In this document: piece by piece, positions 1 to 9,204 of the stretch
Layout of the letters: each line of letters opens with the position of its first letter
How positions within the stretch are numbered: the first letter of the stretch is position 1
Assembly (NCBI GenBank): GCA_017656425.1
Contig: JACDNV010000014.1
Location: 1-55,126 of the forward strand
Length of the DNA: 55,126 bases
Reading direction: 5' to 3'
From: Candidatus Neomarinimicrobiota bacterium
GTDB taxonomy: Bacteria; Fidelibacterota; UBA2242; B5-G15
Position numbers and translations under genes: made by a program
Notes under the pieces: model-generated
Told to the model about the DNA's origin: nothing
What the model saw: only the letters and a program-made list of their open reading frames with translations
Databases searched by the model: none

Positions 1-171
1 CAGGTTTAACCTTCCTTCGAAATGGATAGCCAACTGGGCAATAATTTTTGTCCAGTCCCTGATGGCTTTTTTCCATTTCTTTGAGACGCATAAATAAGCC
101 AGATAAAGCATTTTTTCAAATGCTGTGTCGGTTGGGGAAAAGGTTTTGGCTTTGGTGACTTTGCAAAACCC
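1..171 (-). pseudogene. IS256 (mutator) family transposase, C-terminal remnant
   Basis: Read on the minus strand from about 171 to 1, one frame gives a peptide containing SPTDTAFEKMLYLAYL, then KKWKKAIRDW, then IAQLAIHFEGRL. This is the conserved C-terminal end of IS256/mutator transposases (W-x-x-x-I-R-x-W followed by QLAIxFEGRL). The catalytic DDE part is absent. Upstream the frame runs into inserted palindromic repeats. The same remnant occurs in the right copy at about 9325-9495. It is certainly non-functional as a transposase. Confidence 0.7.
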
Positions 172-173
172 TC

Positions 174-376
174 TCCCGAATAGGGATCCTACGGATGTAA
201 CAGCTGCTATAGTTAAGTATTTGATAAGCTTTTCCCGAATAGGGATCCTACGGATTTCCGAAGGATCTCTTTTGAGAGATGACGCCATTTTTACAAGGCA
301 AATCATCCATAGTTTTTGCGGTTTCCAGATCTTTTTCCAGGTTGTTGAGTGGTTGTCCGAAGGATCTCTTTTGAGA
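174..376. repeat. Cluster of about 21-bp small palindromic repeats inside the IS256 remnant
   Basis: Four copies of one repeat family occur at 174-195 and 233-254 (reverse orientation) and at 257-277 and 356-376 (forward). The consensus starts TCCGWAGGATC and continues with a small dyad: TCTC-TTTT-GAGA in the forward copies, and CCC-N5-GGG in the reverse type when complemented. Adjacent opposite copies form a longer inverted pair. They interrupt the transposase remnant, so they were mobile after the IS decayed, or caused the decay. Related copies lie at 9304-9641. Confidence 0.65.
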
Positions 377-654
377 AACGTAACTCATAGTAGGTATTTA
401 CACAAGTAAATAACAGTAGGGAAGATATTTTCTTTATCCCATTTACACAAAAATTGGGACACTCCCGTTAAGAGGGGGGTGAATTTACACAGCATTTTTG
501 ACTTGACTCTGTTAAAAACTATTTACCATGCAGACTTGAGAAGCTATTGTTAAATCTGGAGTAAAAACGTGGGGTTGCATCAAAACATGTTGCAAGTTTA
601 GTCACTTTTGTATATTTTTCAATATGTTATTGATAGATTGACAAGAATATATAG

Positions 655-2226
655 ATGATTGGTTCTAAACGCCATAAAGCTTTATCTATGAAAATATATT
701 TTAGGTGGCATTTTATATCTCTCAAGTTTATTCTGCTTACCTTGATTATTTTATCTTCTGTTTCTGTATTACACACGCAAAGTTATAAGTCGAATTTATA
801 TTATGAAGGTACAGGAGAAGCAGAAACCTTAGAGAAAGCGAAAGAGCTTGCTCTTGCAGATCTTTCAAGAAACATTGAAACTTTTATTTTTTCACTTTTC
901 CAGACTACTCAAGAAGAAAAAAACCTAACTATAACAGAAGATTACGTAAAGTCACAAATAAAAACCTACTCATCTATCTGCCTGAGAAATGTAGAGTTTC
1001 ATAATTCTAAGAAAAAGAAAACCTGGGTAGTAAGGGCAAGAGTATTAAAAAGTGAAGTTAAGAGAGTATTTGAGGAAAGAAAAATCAATATCAGAACGAT
1101 GCTAAAATCCGCTATCCATTCTGAACTCTCAGGAGATATATCAACAGCTTTAAAAAACTACTACTGGTCATATATATTGAGTTTCTCCTACCCAGATACC
1201 ATAATTGTTTCACTTCCGCCTTATAACGTTAAAGGCAATGCAAGAACTTTATTAGTCGATAAGATCAATAATATCTTTAAGGGTATTAGGTGGGAGATTT
1301 ATAAAAGTTATGTAGATGGTGAAGATTTTGTAGTGATTTTAAATTTTTACTATAGAGAAAATCCTATTATAGATATGCAATTTTACTATTATAATGGGAG
1401 CGAACAGGATTGGGGACAAGTGGTAAACGGTAAAGCATATCTTGTCTTAAATGGTGATTTTTCAGGTATTTCAAGAAAGGTATGCCTCGAGGTTGAATAT
1501 AAATTTGAATCTGAAATGCCTCAGAACAAAGATGTTCAATTCATTTATAATGCTTTAGATTTTCCAAAATTTGATAATAGCATATTGATACCTATAGATT
1601 TGTCAGAGTACGTAAAATTCGACTTCGTCGTAAACTTTAAAGGCAAAACTGTTACATTCTTACCCAAAATGAGACATCTATCTATAAGCACGATAAAATG
1701 GGATTTCGGAGATGGGCAAAAATCAAATATTCAAAATCCAATTCATACATACCCTGACACAGGGATTTATTTAGTAAAAGTTGAGATAAATAATGACCGG
1801 GAATTATCTATTTCAAAAAAGCTAAATCTTTCAGAAAAAACCATAGAAAATGTCTATACATTTTACAGTAGTACTAGCTCAAAGGGCAGTAAAAACTACA
1901 CAATTATTTCAGAAAAGACCGAAAAAGATGTTTATACACCAATAAACCAATTGATGAACACAATAGAGATTAACCAATTTATAGAAACAGTTAAAGAACT
2001 GTCAAAAAGTGGTAAAATTGTATTCGGTAGTTCAAAAGATTTTGAAAGTAAAGAGGGATTGTACTATTTTGTTTTTGATAGAGAGAATAATCAACTTGAG
2101 GCGATTTACATCTTTAAAAACAGTAATTTTATAAACATTGATTCTGGAGAAAGTTCATCTTCATTAAAAGAAAAATATCGCGGCAGAAAAATGGCTGGTA
2201 TATGGGTGGAAGTCGTTACAGAATAA
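655..2226 (+). CDS. Exported PKD-domain protein with LPP20-like N-terminal region
   Basis: 523 residues with a hydrophobic export signal (about residues 20-42, ISLKFILLTLIILSS). An in-frame ATG at 688 would give a more conventional signal peptide; neither start has a clear ribosome site. Residues about 50-140 (GTGEAET, AKELALADLSRNI) resemble the LPP20/FlgP-type domain of envelope lipoproteins, but the lipobox Cys is missing. Residues about 325-375 form a PKD domain with the signature WDFGDG and HTYPDTGIY. The C-terminal 150 residues are not recognised. It probably acts in the periplasm or at the cell surface. It opens the island of repeat-domain exported proteins, and a hairpin follows its stop. 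Exact function unknown. Confidence 0.65.
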   Translation: MIGSKRHKALSMKIYFRWHFISLKFILLTLIILSSVSVLHTQSYKSNLYYEGTGEAETLEKAKELALADLSRNIETFIFSLFQTTQEEKNLTITEDYVKSQIKTYSSICLRNVEFHNSKKKKTWVVRARVLKSEVKRVFEERKINIRTMLKSAIHSELSGDISTALKNYYWSYILSFSYPDTIIVSLPPYNVKGNARTLLVDKINNIFKGIRWEIYKSYVDGEDFVVILNFYYRENPIIDMQFYYYNGSEQDWGQVVNGKAYLVLNGDFSGISRKVCLEVEYKFESEMPQNKDVQFIYNALDFPKFDNSILIPIDLSEYVKFDFVVNFKGKTVTFLPKMRHLSISTIKWDFGDGQKSNIQNPIHTYPDTGIYLVKVEINNDRELSISKKLNLSEKTIENVYTFYSSTSSKGSKNYTIISEKTEKDVYTPINQLMNTIEINQFIETVKELSKSGKIVFGSSKDFESKEGLYYFVFDRENNQLEAIYIFKNSNFINIDSGESSSSLKEKYRGRKMAGIWVEVVTE

Positions 2227-2241
2227 TAGCACAGCTTACGG

Positions 2242-2262
2242 GACGTACTATCGATGTGCGTC
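2242..2262 (+). terminator. Possible intrinsic terminator after the PKD gene
   Basis: GACGTAC and GTGCGTC form a 7-bp stem (one G-U pair) with a 7-base loop, 15 bases after the stop codon, followed by TTAAATTTTTAT. The stem is short and the T-run imperfect. Confidence 0.4.
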
Positions 2263-2300
2263 TTAAATTTTTATATTAACATAAAAAATTAAGGTGAACT

Positions 2301-2462
2301 ATGAAAAAAGTTTTTACTTTAAAATACTGGTATAATGAAAGCTGTCATGCTGGTAAACTTAAAGAAGTTTCTGAAGTATTCAGACAAGTTAAAACAATGG
2401 AGACACTTGAAGAAAACACCCGATCTATTTATATGTTATTAATAATAAACAAATTTAATTAA
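2301..2462 (+). CDS. Small HicB-family antitoxin-like protein, probably a truncated relic
   Basis: 53 codons starting MKKVFTLKYWYNE and continuing GKLKEVSEVFRQVKTMETL. It has a good ribosome site (AAGGTG, 4 bases before the ATG). The pattern (short beta strand, GKLKEVPGVFSQG-like segment, then EENI-x-x-AY helix) is that of short HicB-like antitoxins. Here the usual Pro-Gly and Glu positions are degraded, and the protein ends right after the first helix. No HicA toxin (dsRBD-like, about 60-80 aa) is found on either side. It may be a solo antitoxin or a decaying remnant. It ends 15 bases before the PEGA gene and could simply be a leader cistron. Confidence 0.45.
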   Translation: MKKVFTLKYWYNESCHAGKLKEVSEVFRQVKTMETLEENTRSIYMLLIINKFN

Positions 2463-2477
2463 ATAGAGTGAGAGGAG

Positions 2478-4469
2478 ATGAATAGGAAGATATTCACTTT
2501 AATATCATTTTTGATTCTTTGTAGCTTTCTTTTTTCACAGGGGACACTTAAAGAACTTGAAGTAGAGATAAAAAAGCTTGAAAGAGGGGTATCTGCTGAA
2601 CCAAATACAGCAAAGCTAATTGTCAAATCCAAAATCCCGGGTCTGACTTTTGACAGTAATATGGGACTGAAAAGAGTTGAAAAGCTCAGTGAAGGAGAGT
2701 GGAAAATAACTCTCTACCCTGGAAATCAGAGATTTGAAATAAAGGCAAAAGGATTTCTATCATATAGTGAGAGATATACATTTGATAAAGGCAGAGCATA
2801 TGAGTGTTTTGTTAAAGAAAGAGTAGAATTTATCGGAGAAAGAATTGACGAAAAACTTTTTGAGGTAAACTTTGAGTTTAATGTCTCGGATGTATATTGC
2901 TCATATGGAAAGTTTGCACCAATTAAAACCAAGGGTCGCCTGGCAACTTTTAAACTTCCAAAAGGAGAGTACACGTTTCATTTTGAAAAAGATGGATACA
3001 GCCCCGTTTCAACAACTATAAAGATAGAAAAAGATCAAATGCACAAGATAAATTTAACGAAGGATGAGTTGACCAGAATTGAGTTTCGTCCACCGGGCAT
3101 TGTTGCTGTTGATACGGATCCAATGGGGGCAGAGGTTATAATCAACGGTCAGAAAATAGGAAGTACACCAATTCCAGGCTATAGCCTCACCGCAGGAGAA
3201 CATCAAATGGTAATTCGGAAGAGCATGTATTACCCAGAATTTATTACTTTCAGCTTAAAAGAGGGCGAAGCGAAACAAATCTCAAAGATTTTGAGGCCGA
3301 GATTTGGCTATTTGAGCGTAGTGAGCCATCCTGATAATGCAGAAATTTTTATCGATGGAATCAGCTATGGAAAAACACCTCTTGCTAATGTGAAAATGCC
3401 AAGCGGGAAACACCTGCTAACTGCTAATTTGAATCTTTACCATGAGTATAGCATAGAGTTTGAAATAACTGATGAAGAAAAAAAGCAAATAGAGTTTGAG
3501 CTAAGCCCGGCTTTCGGAACAATTGAGATTCATACGATTCCAGAAGAAGGTGCTACCGTATATATAAACGGTAAAGAAGCAGGCAAAACGCCTTTCATAA
3601 ACAAGAAATTTCCATCAGGAAGATACACGATAGAAATTAAGAAAAAATATTTTTTTCCTGCAACCGAGGAAATAGAAGTGGTAGATGGTAAAAAAACAAT
3701 ACGAAATATAATATTATCCCCAAGCGTCGGAACATTGATAGTTAACACTTCAAATAATGCAGATATATATATTGACGGTGAATATGTCGGTAAAGGGAGC
3801 ATAAAGAAATTTCTGGAACCAGGAAATCATAATGTAAAAGCAATAAAAGACAAATATTATCCCGATGAAAAAGATTTATACATTGCACTGGGTGAAACAA
3901 AGGAGATTAATTTTGATTTAGTTCCAAGACAGGGTGCTGTATCAGTAATAGTTGAACCACCTGAAGCAATGAATGCAGAAATATATGTTAATGGTAAATA
4001 TGCAGAAAAAGCACCTGCAATACTAACTCTCCTGATCGGAGAATATGATATAGAAGCAAGATTTAAAGGCTTCATACCAGGGAAGAAAAAGGCAGAAGTA
4101 AAAGAAAACAAAACTACCGAAGTTAGATTCAAACTGCTGACATATGAAGGCTCATTACAACAAAAAAAGGATAGGTGGAAAAGAAGGAAATATATTTCTC
4201 TTGCCTCCAGTGTGGTTTTTACAGCAATAGGAACCTACTGCTGGTACAAATCTGATGAATTTTATAGGATTTATCAAAGATCAGCCACTCCATACTATGC
4301 AAAAAAATACCATAACTACGCACAAATTACTTATACAGTCTCTCAAATTTCCTTTGGTCTGAGCATTGGCTCGCTATTAGGAAGCATTTATTCTTATTGG
4401 GAGGAAATCAATGTTAAGATTAATAAGCGGACTTCTATTAATCTTGTTGATTTCGATTGTAACCTGTGA
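2478..4469 (+). CDS. Exported protein with tandem PEGA domains and C-terminal membrane anchor
   Basis: 663 residues. A signal peptide (IFTLISFLILCSFLFS) leads into a diverged N-terminal third. About five PEGA repeats follow between residues about 205 and 560. They are recognisable by G-x-(V/I)-x-(V/I)-x-(S/T)-x-P-x-x-A-x-(V/I)-x-(I/V)-(D/N)-G, followed by G-x-TP and GxH/Y elements (for example AEIFIDGISYGKTPL and ATVYINGKEAGKTPF). The C-terminus has KRRKYISLASSVVFTAIG and a second hydrophobic stretch, suggesting membrane anchoring. PEGA domains occur in cell-surface and S-layer-type proteins; the ligand is unknown. The ribosome site GAGAGGAG precedes the ATG. The 3' end overlaps the next gene by 59 bases in another frame. 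Confidence 0.75.
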   Translation: MNRKIFTLISFLILCSFLFSQGTLKELEVEIKKLERGVSAEPNTAKLIVKSKIPGLTFDSNMGLKRVEKLSEGEWKITLYPGNQRFEIKAKGFLSYSERYTFDKGRAYECFVKERVEFIGERIDEKLFEVNFEFNVSDVYCSYGKFAPIKTKGRLATFKLPKGEYTFHFEKDGYSPVSTTIKIEKDQMHKINLTKDELTRIEFRPPGIVAVDTDPMGAEVIINGQKIGSTPIPGYSLTAGEHQMVIRKSMYYPEFITFSLKEGEAKQISKILRPRFGYLSVVSHPDNAEIFIDGISYGKTPLANVKMPSGKHLLTANLNLYHEYSIEFEITDEEKKQIEFELSPAFGTIEIHTIPEEGATVYINGKEAGKTPFINKKFPSGRYTIEIKKKYFFPATEEIEVVDGKKTIRNIILSPSVGTLIVNTSNNADIYIDGEYVGKGSIKKFLEPGNHNVKAIKDKYYPDEKDLYIALGETKEINFDLVPRQGAVSVIVEPPEAMNAEIYVNGKYAEKAPAILTLLIGEYDIEARFKGFIPGKKKAEVKENKTTEVRFKLLTYEGSLQQKKDRWKRRKYISLASSVVFTAIGTYCWYKSDEFYRIYQRSATPYYAKKYHNYAQITYTVSQISFGLSIGSLLGSIYSYWEEINVKINKRTSINLVDFDCNL

Positions 4470-7431
4470 AAAAGATTACGATTGGAAAAATCCTTTTGAT
4501 CCCAACTGTAAGCTATCCCCTGACGAATGGGCACCATCGGATTTTAAGGTCGAACAAATAAGTGTAACAAAAGCAAAATTGACATGGAAACAGGAAATAA
4601 CTAATATAGAAGGATTCAAGATAGAAAAAAAAGTAGATGATAGTAATTGGGAAATTGTTGCAACTATCAAGAAAAATGTAAGAGAATGGATAGATGAAAA
4701 TGTAATACCTGATTCAAGTAAAATTCACTACTACAGGATATATGCATATGCAGGTGATAATACTTCTGCCTCTTTAAGTAAATATTTTAAGCCTTCATTT
4801 CCAGCTCCATCAGCTCTATCAATAGTACAATTATCAGTCGATATTTTAAAACTTAAGTGGACTGATAATAGCAAGGAGGAAGAGGGATTCAAAATTGATA
4901 GGAAAATTGGCACCGGAGAATGGGAAATTGAATACGGTACCGTCGGTGAAAATATCACGACATTTACAGATTCAAATGCGGTACCATATGAAATCAACCA
5001 CTATCGTGTATATGCCTACAAAGGAAGTATAAATTCCAATGCTATCGAAAATAGCATTACCCCACAATTCCCGGGACCCTCTAACCTATCAATCTCACAG
5101 CTGGCATTGGATAAAATAAAAATCGAATGGACAGACAATAGTGAAGGTGAAGATGGATTCAAAATTGATAGAAAAATTGGCAACGGAAGCTGGGAAATTG
5201 GTTACGGCAATGTCAGTGCAAATGTTACCAGCTTTATAGATAATAATCCCGTCGCAAATGTTACCAACTACTATCGAGTCTATGCATACAAAGGCAACTA
5301 CAAATCTTCATCCATAGAAAGATCAATAAATCCAACCTTACCTGCACCGGAACATCTAGTAGCTCAACAAATAGCTGTCACTAATGTAAAATTAACATGG
5401 AAAGATAGATCATCAGAAGAAGAAGGTTTCAAAATTGACAGAAAAATAGGCAATGGGAACTGGGAAATTGAATATGGTACCGTCGCTGAAAATGTCACAA
5501 CATTTACAGACACTAATGCAGTACCATATGAAATCAACTACTACCGTGTATACGCTTACAAAGGAAATACAAATTCTAATGCTATCAAAGCTAATATTAC
5601 CCCCCAATTCCCGGAACCCTCTAACCTATCAATCTCACAGCTGGCAGTGGATAAAATAAAACTTGTATGGACTGATAATAGTGAAGGTGAAGATGGATTC
5701 AAAATTGATAGAAAAATTGGCAGCGGGGAATGGGAAATCGAATATGGTACCGTCGGTGAAAATATCACAACATTTACAGATTCCAATGCTGTACCTCATG
5801 AAATCAATTATTATCGCGTATATGCATACAAAGGAAATTTAAGCTCATCTGGTATAGAAGATACCATAATCCCTTTTCAGGCTCCTTCTGAATTAAAGAT
5901 AATTCAAATTTCTGATCACGAGGTCAAGTTATCCTGGAAAGATAACACTGATTTCGAAGATGGATATAGAATAGACAGAAAATTATCAACTGGTGATTGG
6001 GAAGTGGGATATGGAAATGTTGGTGTAAACGAAACAGAGTGGATAGATGAATCAGCTTTACTTAATGAAAACATATATTATCGTGTATATGGATATGCAG
6101 GCGATTATACTACCCAAAAAATTGAAGGTGAAATTCAAACAACTTTCCCTGCACCTTCAAATTTTGATATTATTGTCATCTCAGATACTGAGATAAAGCT
6201 CGTATGGAATCATCATCCATTTGAAAATGTTATAGGTTATAAGGTAGAGCGAAAGGCAAACGATGGAGAATTCGAAGAGTATGCGACAACTACTGATACG
6301 TTCTACATTGATACCGATGTTTCTTTCGATAATTCCTACTCTTACAGGGTAAAAGCATACACTGATAATAATGTTTCTGATCCAGGGAAAGAAAAAAAAT
6401 TAGTACCTTATCTTGCCACATCTTTATTATGGACAGGACAGCATTCTAGTTATATTAATTCAATTGCTTTCAGCCCTGATGGTAACTTGCTAGCCTCTGG
6501 AAGCTCTGATAGAACATTAAAGGTATGGGACAGTAGTAATGGAAACCTATTGTGGACAGTACAGCACTCTTCTATTGTTTATTCGGTTGCTTTCAGTCCC
6601 GATGGAAACTTAATTGCGTCAAGTAGTTACGATAGCATAAAAGTATGGAATATCAGTAACAGAAACTTGTTGTGGGCAAAAGAACATACTGGTGGTCGTT
6701 GCATCACCTTCAGTCCTGATGGAAACTTGTTCGCTTCGCTCATTAACAATACGATAAAAGTATGGGACAGTAGCAATGGAAACTTGTTGTGGACAGGATG
6801 GCATTTTTATACTGTTCATATAGTTGCTTTCAGTCCCGATGGAAAATTGCTCGCATCAGGGAGTTGGGATGATGGTGAAGTAAAAGTATGGAATAGCAAT
6901 AATGGAGGCCTATTGTGGACAGAACAGCATTCTGGTAATGTCCCGTCTGTTGCTTTCAGCCCTGATGGAAATTTGCTCGCATCAGGAAGTTCTCATAAGA
7001 CTGTAAAGGTATGGGACAGTAGCAATGGAAACTTGTTGTGGACAGGACAGCATTCCGCTGTTGTTTATTCAGTTGCTTTCAGCCCTGATGGAAATTTGCT
7101 CGCATCAGGAAGTTCTGATAACACAGTAAAAGTATGGGACAGTAGCAATGGAAACTTGTTGTGGACAGGACAGCATTCTGGTTCTGTCCGGTCAGTTGCC
7201 TTCAGCCCTGATGGAAACTTGCTTGCCTCGGGAAGCTATGACAGGACCGTAAAGGTATGGGACAGTAGCAACGGAAGCTTGTTGTGGACAGGACAGCATT
7301 CTGGTTCTGTCCGGTCGGTTGCTTTCAGCCCTGATGGAAACTTGCTCGCCTCGGGAAGCTATAATAGCTATGATAATACTGTGAAAGCATGGATTATAGA
7401 ATATGAATGGAAAGTGGTTGATGGAGAGTAG
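4411..7431 (+). CDS. Putative lipoprotein with seven FN3 domains and eight WD40 repeats
   Basis: 1006 residues. The N-terminus MLRLISGLLLILLISIVTC ends in a plausible lipobox Cys. About seven fibronectin type III modules (residues about 40-670) share GFKIDRKIG, WEIEYGTV and YYRVYAYKG blocks. Eight WD40 repeats (about 672-1000) each read LLWTGQHS, SVAFSPDGNLLASGS and TVKVWDSSNGN, enough for one closed propeller. Several modules are nearly identical at DNA level, indicating recent duplication. The gene has a strong ribosome site, GGGAGGAAA, inside the PEGA gene, so the two are translated in tandem. An outer-membrane or surface interaction scaffold is likely; the partner is unknown. FN3 and WD40 in one secreted bacterial protein is uncommon. 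Confidence 0.8.
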   Translation: MLRLISGLLLILLISIVTCEKDYDWKNPFDPNCKLSPDEWAPSDFKVEQISVTKAKLTWKQEITNIEGFKIEKKVDDSNWEIVATIKKNVREWIDENVIPDSSKIHYYRIYAYAGDNTSASLSKYFKPSFPAPSALSIVQLSVDILKLKWTDNSKEEEGFKIDRKIGTGEWEIEYGTVGENITTFTDSNAVPYEINHYRVYAYKGSINSNAIENSITPQFPGPSNLSISQLALDKIKIEWTDNSEGEDGFKIDRKIGNGSWEIGYGNVSANVTSFIDNNPVANVTNYYRVYAYKGNYKSSSIERSINPTLPAPEHLVAQQIAVTNVKLTWKDRSSEEEGFKIDRKIGNGNWEIEYGTVAENVTTFTDTNAVPYEINYYRVYAYKGNTNSNAIKANITPQFPEPSNLSISQLAVDKIKLVWTDNSEGEDGFKIDRKIGSGEWEIEYGTVGENITTFTDSNAVPHEINYYRVYAYKGNLSSSGIEDTIIPFQAPSELKIIQISDHEVKLSWKDNTDFEDGYRIDRKLSTGDWEVGYGNVGVNETEWIDESALLNENIYYRVYGYAGDYTTQKIEGEIQTTFPAPSNFDIIVISDTEIKLVWNHHPFENVIGYKVERKANDGEFEEYATTTDTFYIDTDVSFDNSYSYRVKAYTDNNVSDPGKEKKLVPYLATSLLWTGQHSSYINSIAFSPDGNLLASGSSDRTLKVWDSSNGNLLWTVQHSSIVYSVAFSPDGNLIASSSYDSIKVWNISNRNLLWAKEHTGGRCITFSPDGNLFASLINNTIKVWDSSNGNLLWTGWHFYTVHIVAFSPDGKLLASGSWDDGEVKVWNSNNGGLLWTEQHSGNVPSVAFSPDGNLLASGSSHKTVKVWDSSNGNLLWTGQHSAVVYSVAFSPDGNLLASGSSDNTVKVWDSSNGNLLWTGQHSGSVRSVAFSPDGNLLASGSYDRTVKVWDSSNGSLLWTGQHSGSVRSVAFSPDGNLLASGSYNSYDNTVKAWIIEYEWKVVDGE

Positions 7432-7486
7432 CTTTTTAGTTTCAATATATCTCTAATGTTCGATTCTTTAAAAAGGGGAAATTTAA

Positions 7487-8467
7487 ATGAATAAGGCGAT
7501 TTTCCTTACAGTTTCTCTACTGATAATAACTCTGACTATATATGCGCAGGTAAAACCTGACATAAATATTGTCGCAGGAACCGATCCTGCATTCTGTCAG
7601 AAACTATCAAAAACACTATCGAGAATACTATTAGAATCAAACAGAGTTTTCAAAGGAGCAGGCAATCTTGAGAGTGTGAGAGATTATTTTACAGATGAGG
7701 GTTTCAATAACTTTAAAGACATAGTTGAGAAAACAAAACCTTACACTGCAAAAAAAAGATATAATCTGAATGTAATTGAGGTTGTAACCAGTGGTCTTTT
7801 TGAAGTCAGAGGAATTAAGGTACATGTAGACGTAGGAGAGACAGAGGCAAGCCCGGTCCAGTATCTGGTATTTTCATTTAACAAAAAAGGTAAGATAGCA
7901 AGAGTAAGATACTCCATACCTGCTCATAATTATCAGGATATACTCAACGAAGGAATAGGCGACATTGACAAAGCTCGACGCCAGAAAATACTCGAATTCT
8001 TGGAAGTATTTGGTACAGCTTACAGTAGAAAAGACGCTGATTTTTTAGAAAAAATTTTTAGCGATGACGCTTTGATTATCTCTGGAACGGTACTATATAA
8101 AAAACCCGAGTTTAATGACTTGATGACCTGTGCTAACAAACCACCAGAAAAAATTGTGCAATACCGTCAATATACAAAAAAACAATACATTGAAAGATTA
8201 AGAAAGTACATATTCCCATCAAATTCTTATATAAACCTCAAATTTGAAGACATAAAAATCATACGTCACAGGAAAATGGACAAGGTCTATGGGATAAAAC
8301 TGAAACAGCACTGGAAAGCCGAAAAATATGAGGATGTAGGATACTTATTTTTAACAGTTTATTTCTGGAAAGAGGATAATCCAGTTATCCTTGTTCGAGT
8401 CTGGCAGGACACTGCTTTTCAGGGCGATTACGATGTTTCAATCTACGATTTTGACATAATAGATTAA
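7487..8467 (+). CDS. Exported NTF2-like (SnoaL-type) domain protein
   Basis: 326 residues with a clear signal peptide (AIFLTVSLLIITLTIYAQ). The second half starts with ILEFLEVFGTAYSRKDADFLEKIFSDDALII, the opening helix and strand of the NTF2-like/SnoaL fold. It continues with YTKKQYIERLRKYIFP and a C-terminal sheet rich in aromatic residues (VGYLFLTVYFWK). The N-terminal half is not recognised. NTF2-like folds bind small ligands or serve as scaffolds, so no reaction can be assigned. The ribosome site AAAAAGGGGAA lies before the ATG. It is the last gene of the island operon, 55 bases after the FN3/WD40 gene. Beyond it lies about 1.3 kb without intact genes. Confidence 0.65.
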   Translation: MNKAIFLTVSLLIITLTIYAQVKPDINIVAGTDPAFCQKLSKTLSRILLESNRVFKGAGNLESVRDYFTDEGFNNFKDIVEKTKPYTAKKRYNLNVIEVVTSGLFEVRGIKVHVDVGETEASPVQYLVFSFNKKGKIARVRYSIPAHNYQDILNEGIGDIDKARRQKILEFLEVFGTAYSRKDADFLEKIFSDDALIISGTVLYKKPEFNDLMTCANKPPEKIVQYRQYTKKQYIERLRKYIFPSNSYINLKFEDIKIIRHRKMDKVYGIKLKQHWKAEKYEDVGYLFLTVYFWKEDNPVILVRVWQDTAFQGDYDVSIYDFDIID

Positions 8468-8538
8468 CTATCTAACCTTTTATCCCACCTATCATAATTC
8501 CTTCAATCCTAAAATCCTCGGTTTCAATAATTATGTAC

Positions 8539-8700
8539 TCACTGAGATACTAACATTAAATTTTCACAAAGAGCTCTTTGCCTTTTGGTTATCTCTGTCA
8601 GTCGATAGAGACTCAAAATCTCTTCTCTGCTAATACGACCTTCATTGGTTAATAGAACAATTTTACACGTCGGGTTTGTCTTTCTGGAAAGTACCTTCTA
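8539..8700 (-). pseudogene. IS4-like transposase fragment (decayed)
   Basis: On the minus strand, one frame between about 8700 and the TGA at 8539 gives a peptide containing KIVLLTNEGRISREEILSLY. This resembles the region of IS4-type transposases where a sequence like LVSN-x-x-LS-x-EEIL-x-LYR-x-R precedes the catalytic Glu segment. A frameshift separates it from FQKDKPDV just upstream. The fragment is short, so the assignment is tentative. Confidence 0.35.
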
Positions 8701-8991
8701 TTTTCTTTTTACCTCTAAAATGAAGTTCTCTGAAAACTACGATAAATTTTACTATTATACTCAATTTTTCGGGTAAATCTCAAGAGAGAACCCTCTCTTT
8801 CAAATTTATCTATCAAATCTGTTCCATCTCCTTCCACTATTCTTCTCACATCTCATCTGTTATCCTCTTAATCTTTATTATCCTTGTCAATTCTATTAAC
8901 CTCCTTAGCTGTAAACCATGTGAATGAACTGTACACTGTTTGCAAAGAAACGGGAGGTTCAGGTACATGGTGGTACAGGTTATAGTTAAGT

Positions 8992-9204
8992 TTAAGTGGA
9001 AAGGTTAATGGATTTTTCCCAAGTAATTTGTCGAGGATTATTCGTAGAATCCCTGTTCGTGAGTGGAGGCATGAATGCGATACTTGGGGATATTTTATAA
9101 TCTTTCAGGATATTTACCGGGGTTTTGAATTTTTTATATGAGTTTTCCCCCAGGGAATTGAAATAGAATTGATAAAATGAAGCTTTATTAAGGAAATCCT
9201 TCAT
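8992..9204 (-). pseudogene. Possible integrase-core transposase tail (decayed)
   Basis: A 70-codon minus-strand frame contains KKFKTPVNILKDYKIS, then PSIAFMPPL. This loosely resembles the KTP-x-E(I/V)L segment that ends rve-type (IS3/IS481-like) transposases. There is no catalytic part and no ribosome site. Together with the neighbouring IS4-like and IS256-like pieces it marks a zone of repeated IS insertion. Weak call. Confidence 0.25.

Larger units (their letters stand above)
1..466 (-). mobile_element. IS256-family derived, internally deleted element (left copy, cut by window edge)
   Basis: Bases 1-466 match 9325-9731 almost base for base, apart from a 58-bp stretch at about 196-253 found only here. 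The right end (438-466) carries TTTACACAA followed by GGGACACTCCC, the kind of terminus seen in IS256/mutator elements. The left terminus would lie before the window. Between terminus and transposase tail there are only a few hundred bases, so most of the transposase is gone. Family assignment rests on the decoded C-terminus of the transposase (separate entry). The element is non-autonomous. A second similar terminus-like string (TTTACACAGCA) lies just outside at about 484-494, suggesting nested insertions. Confidence 0.7.

Noticed and set aside
125-409. 94-codon plus-strand frame at the left end
   Set aside because: It runs across the IS256 remnant and the palindromic repeats, opposite to the recognisable transposase tail, and its peptide repeats the element (ISEGSLLR twice).
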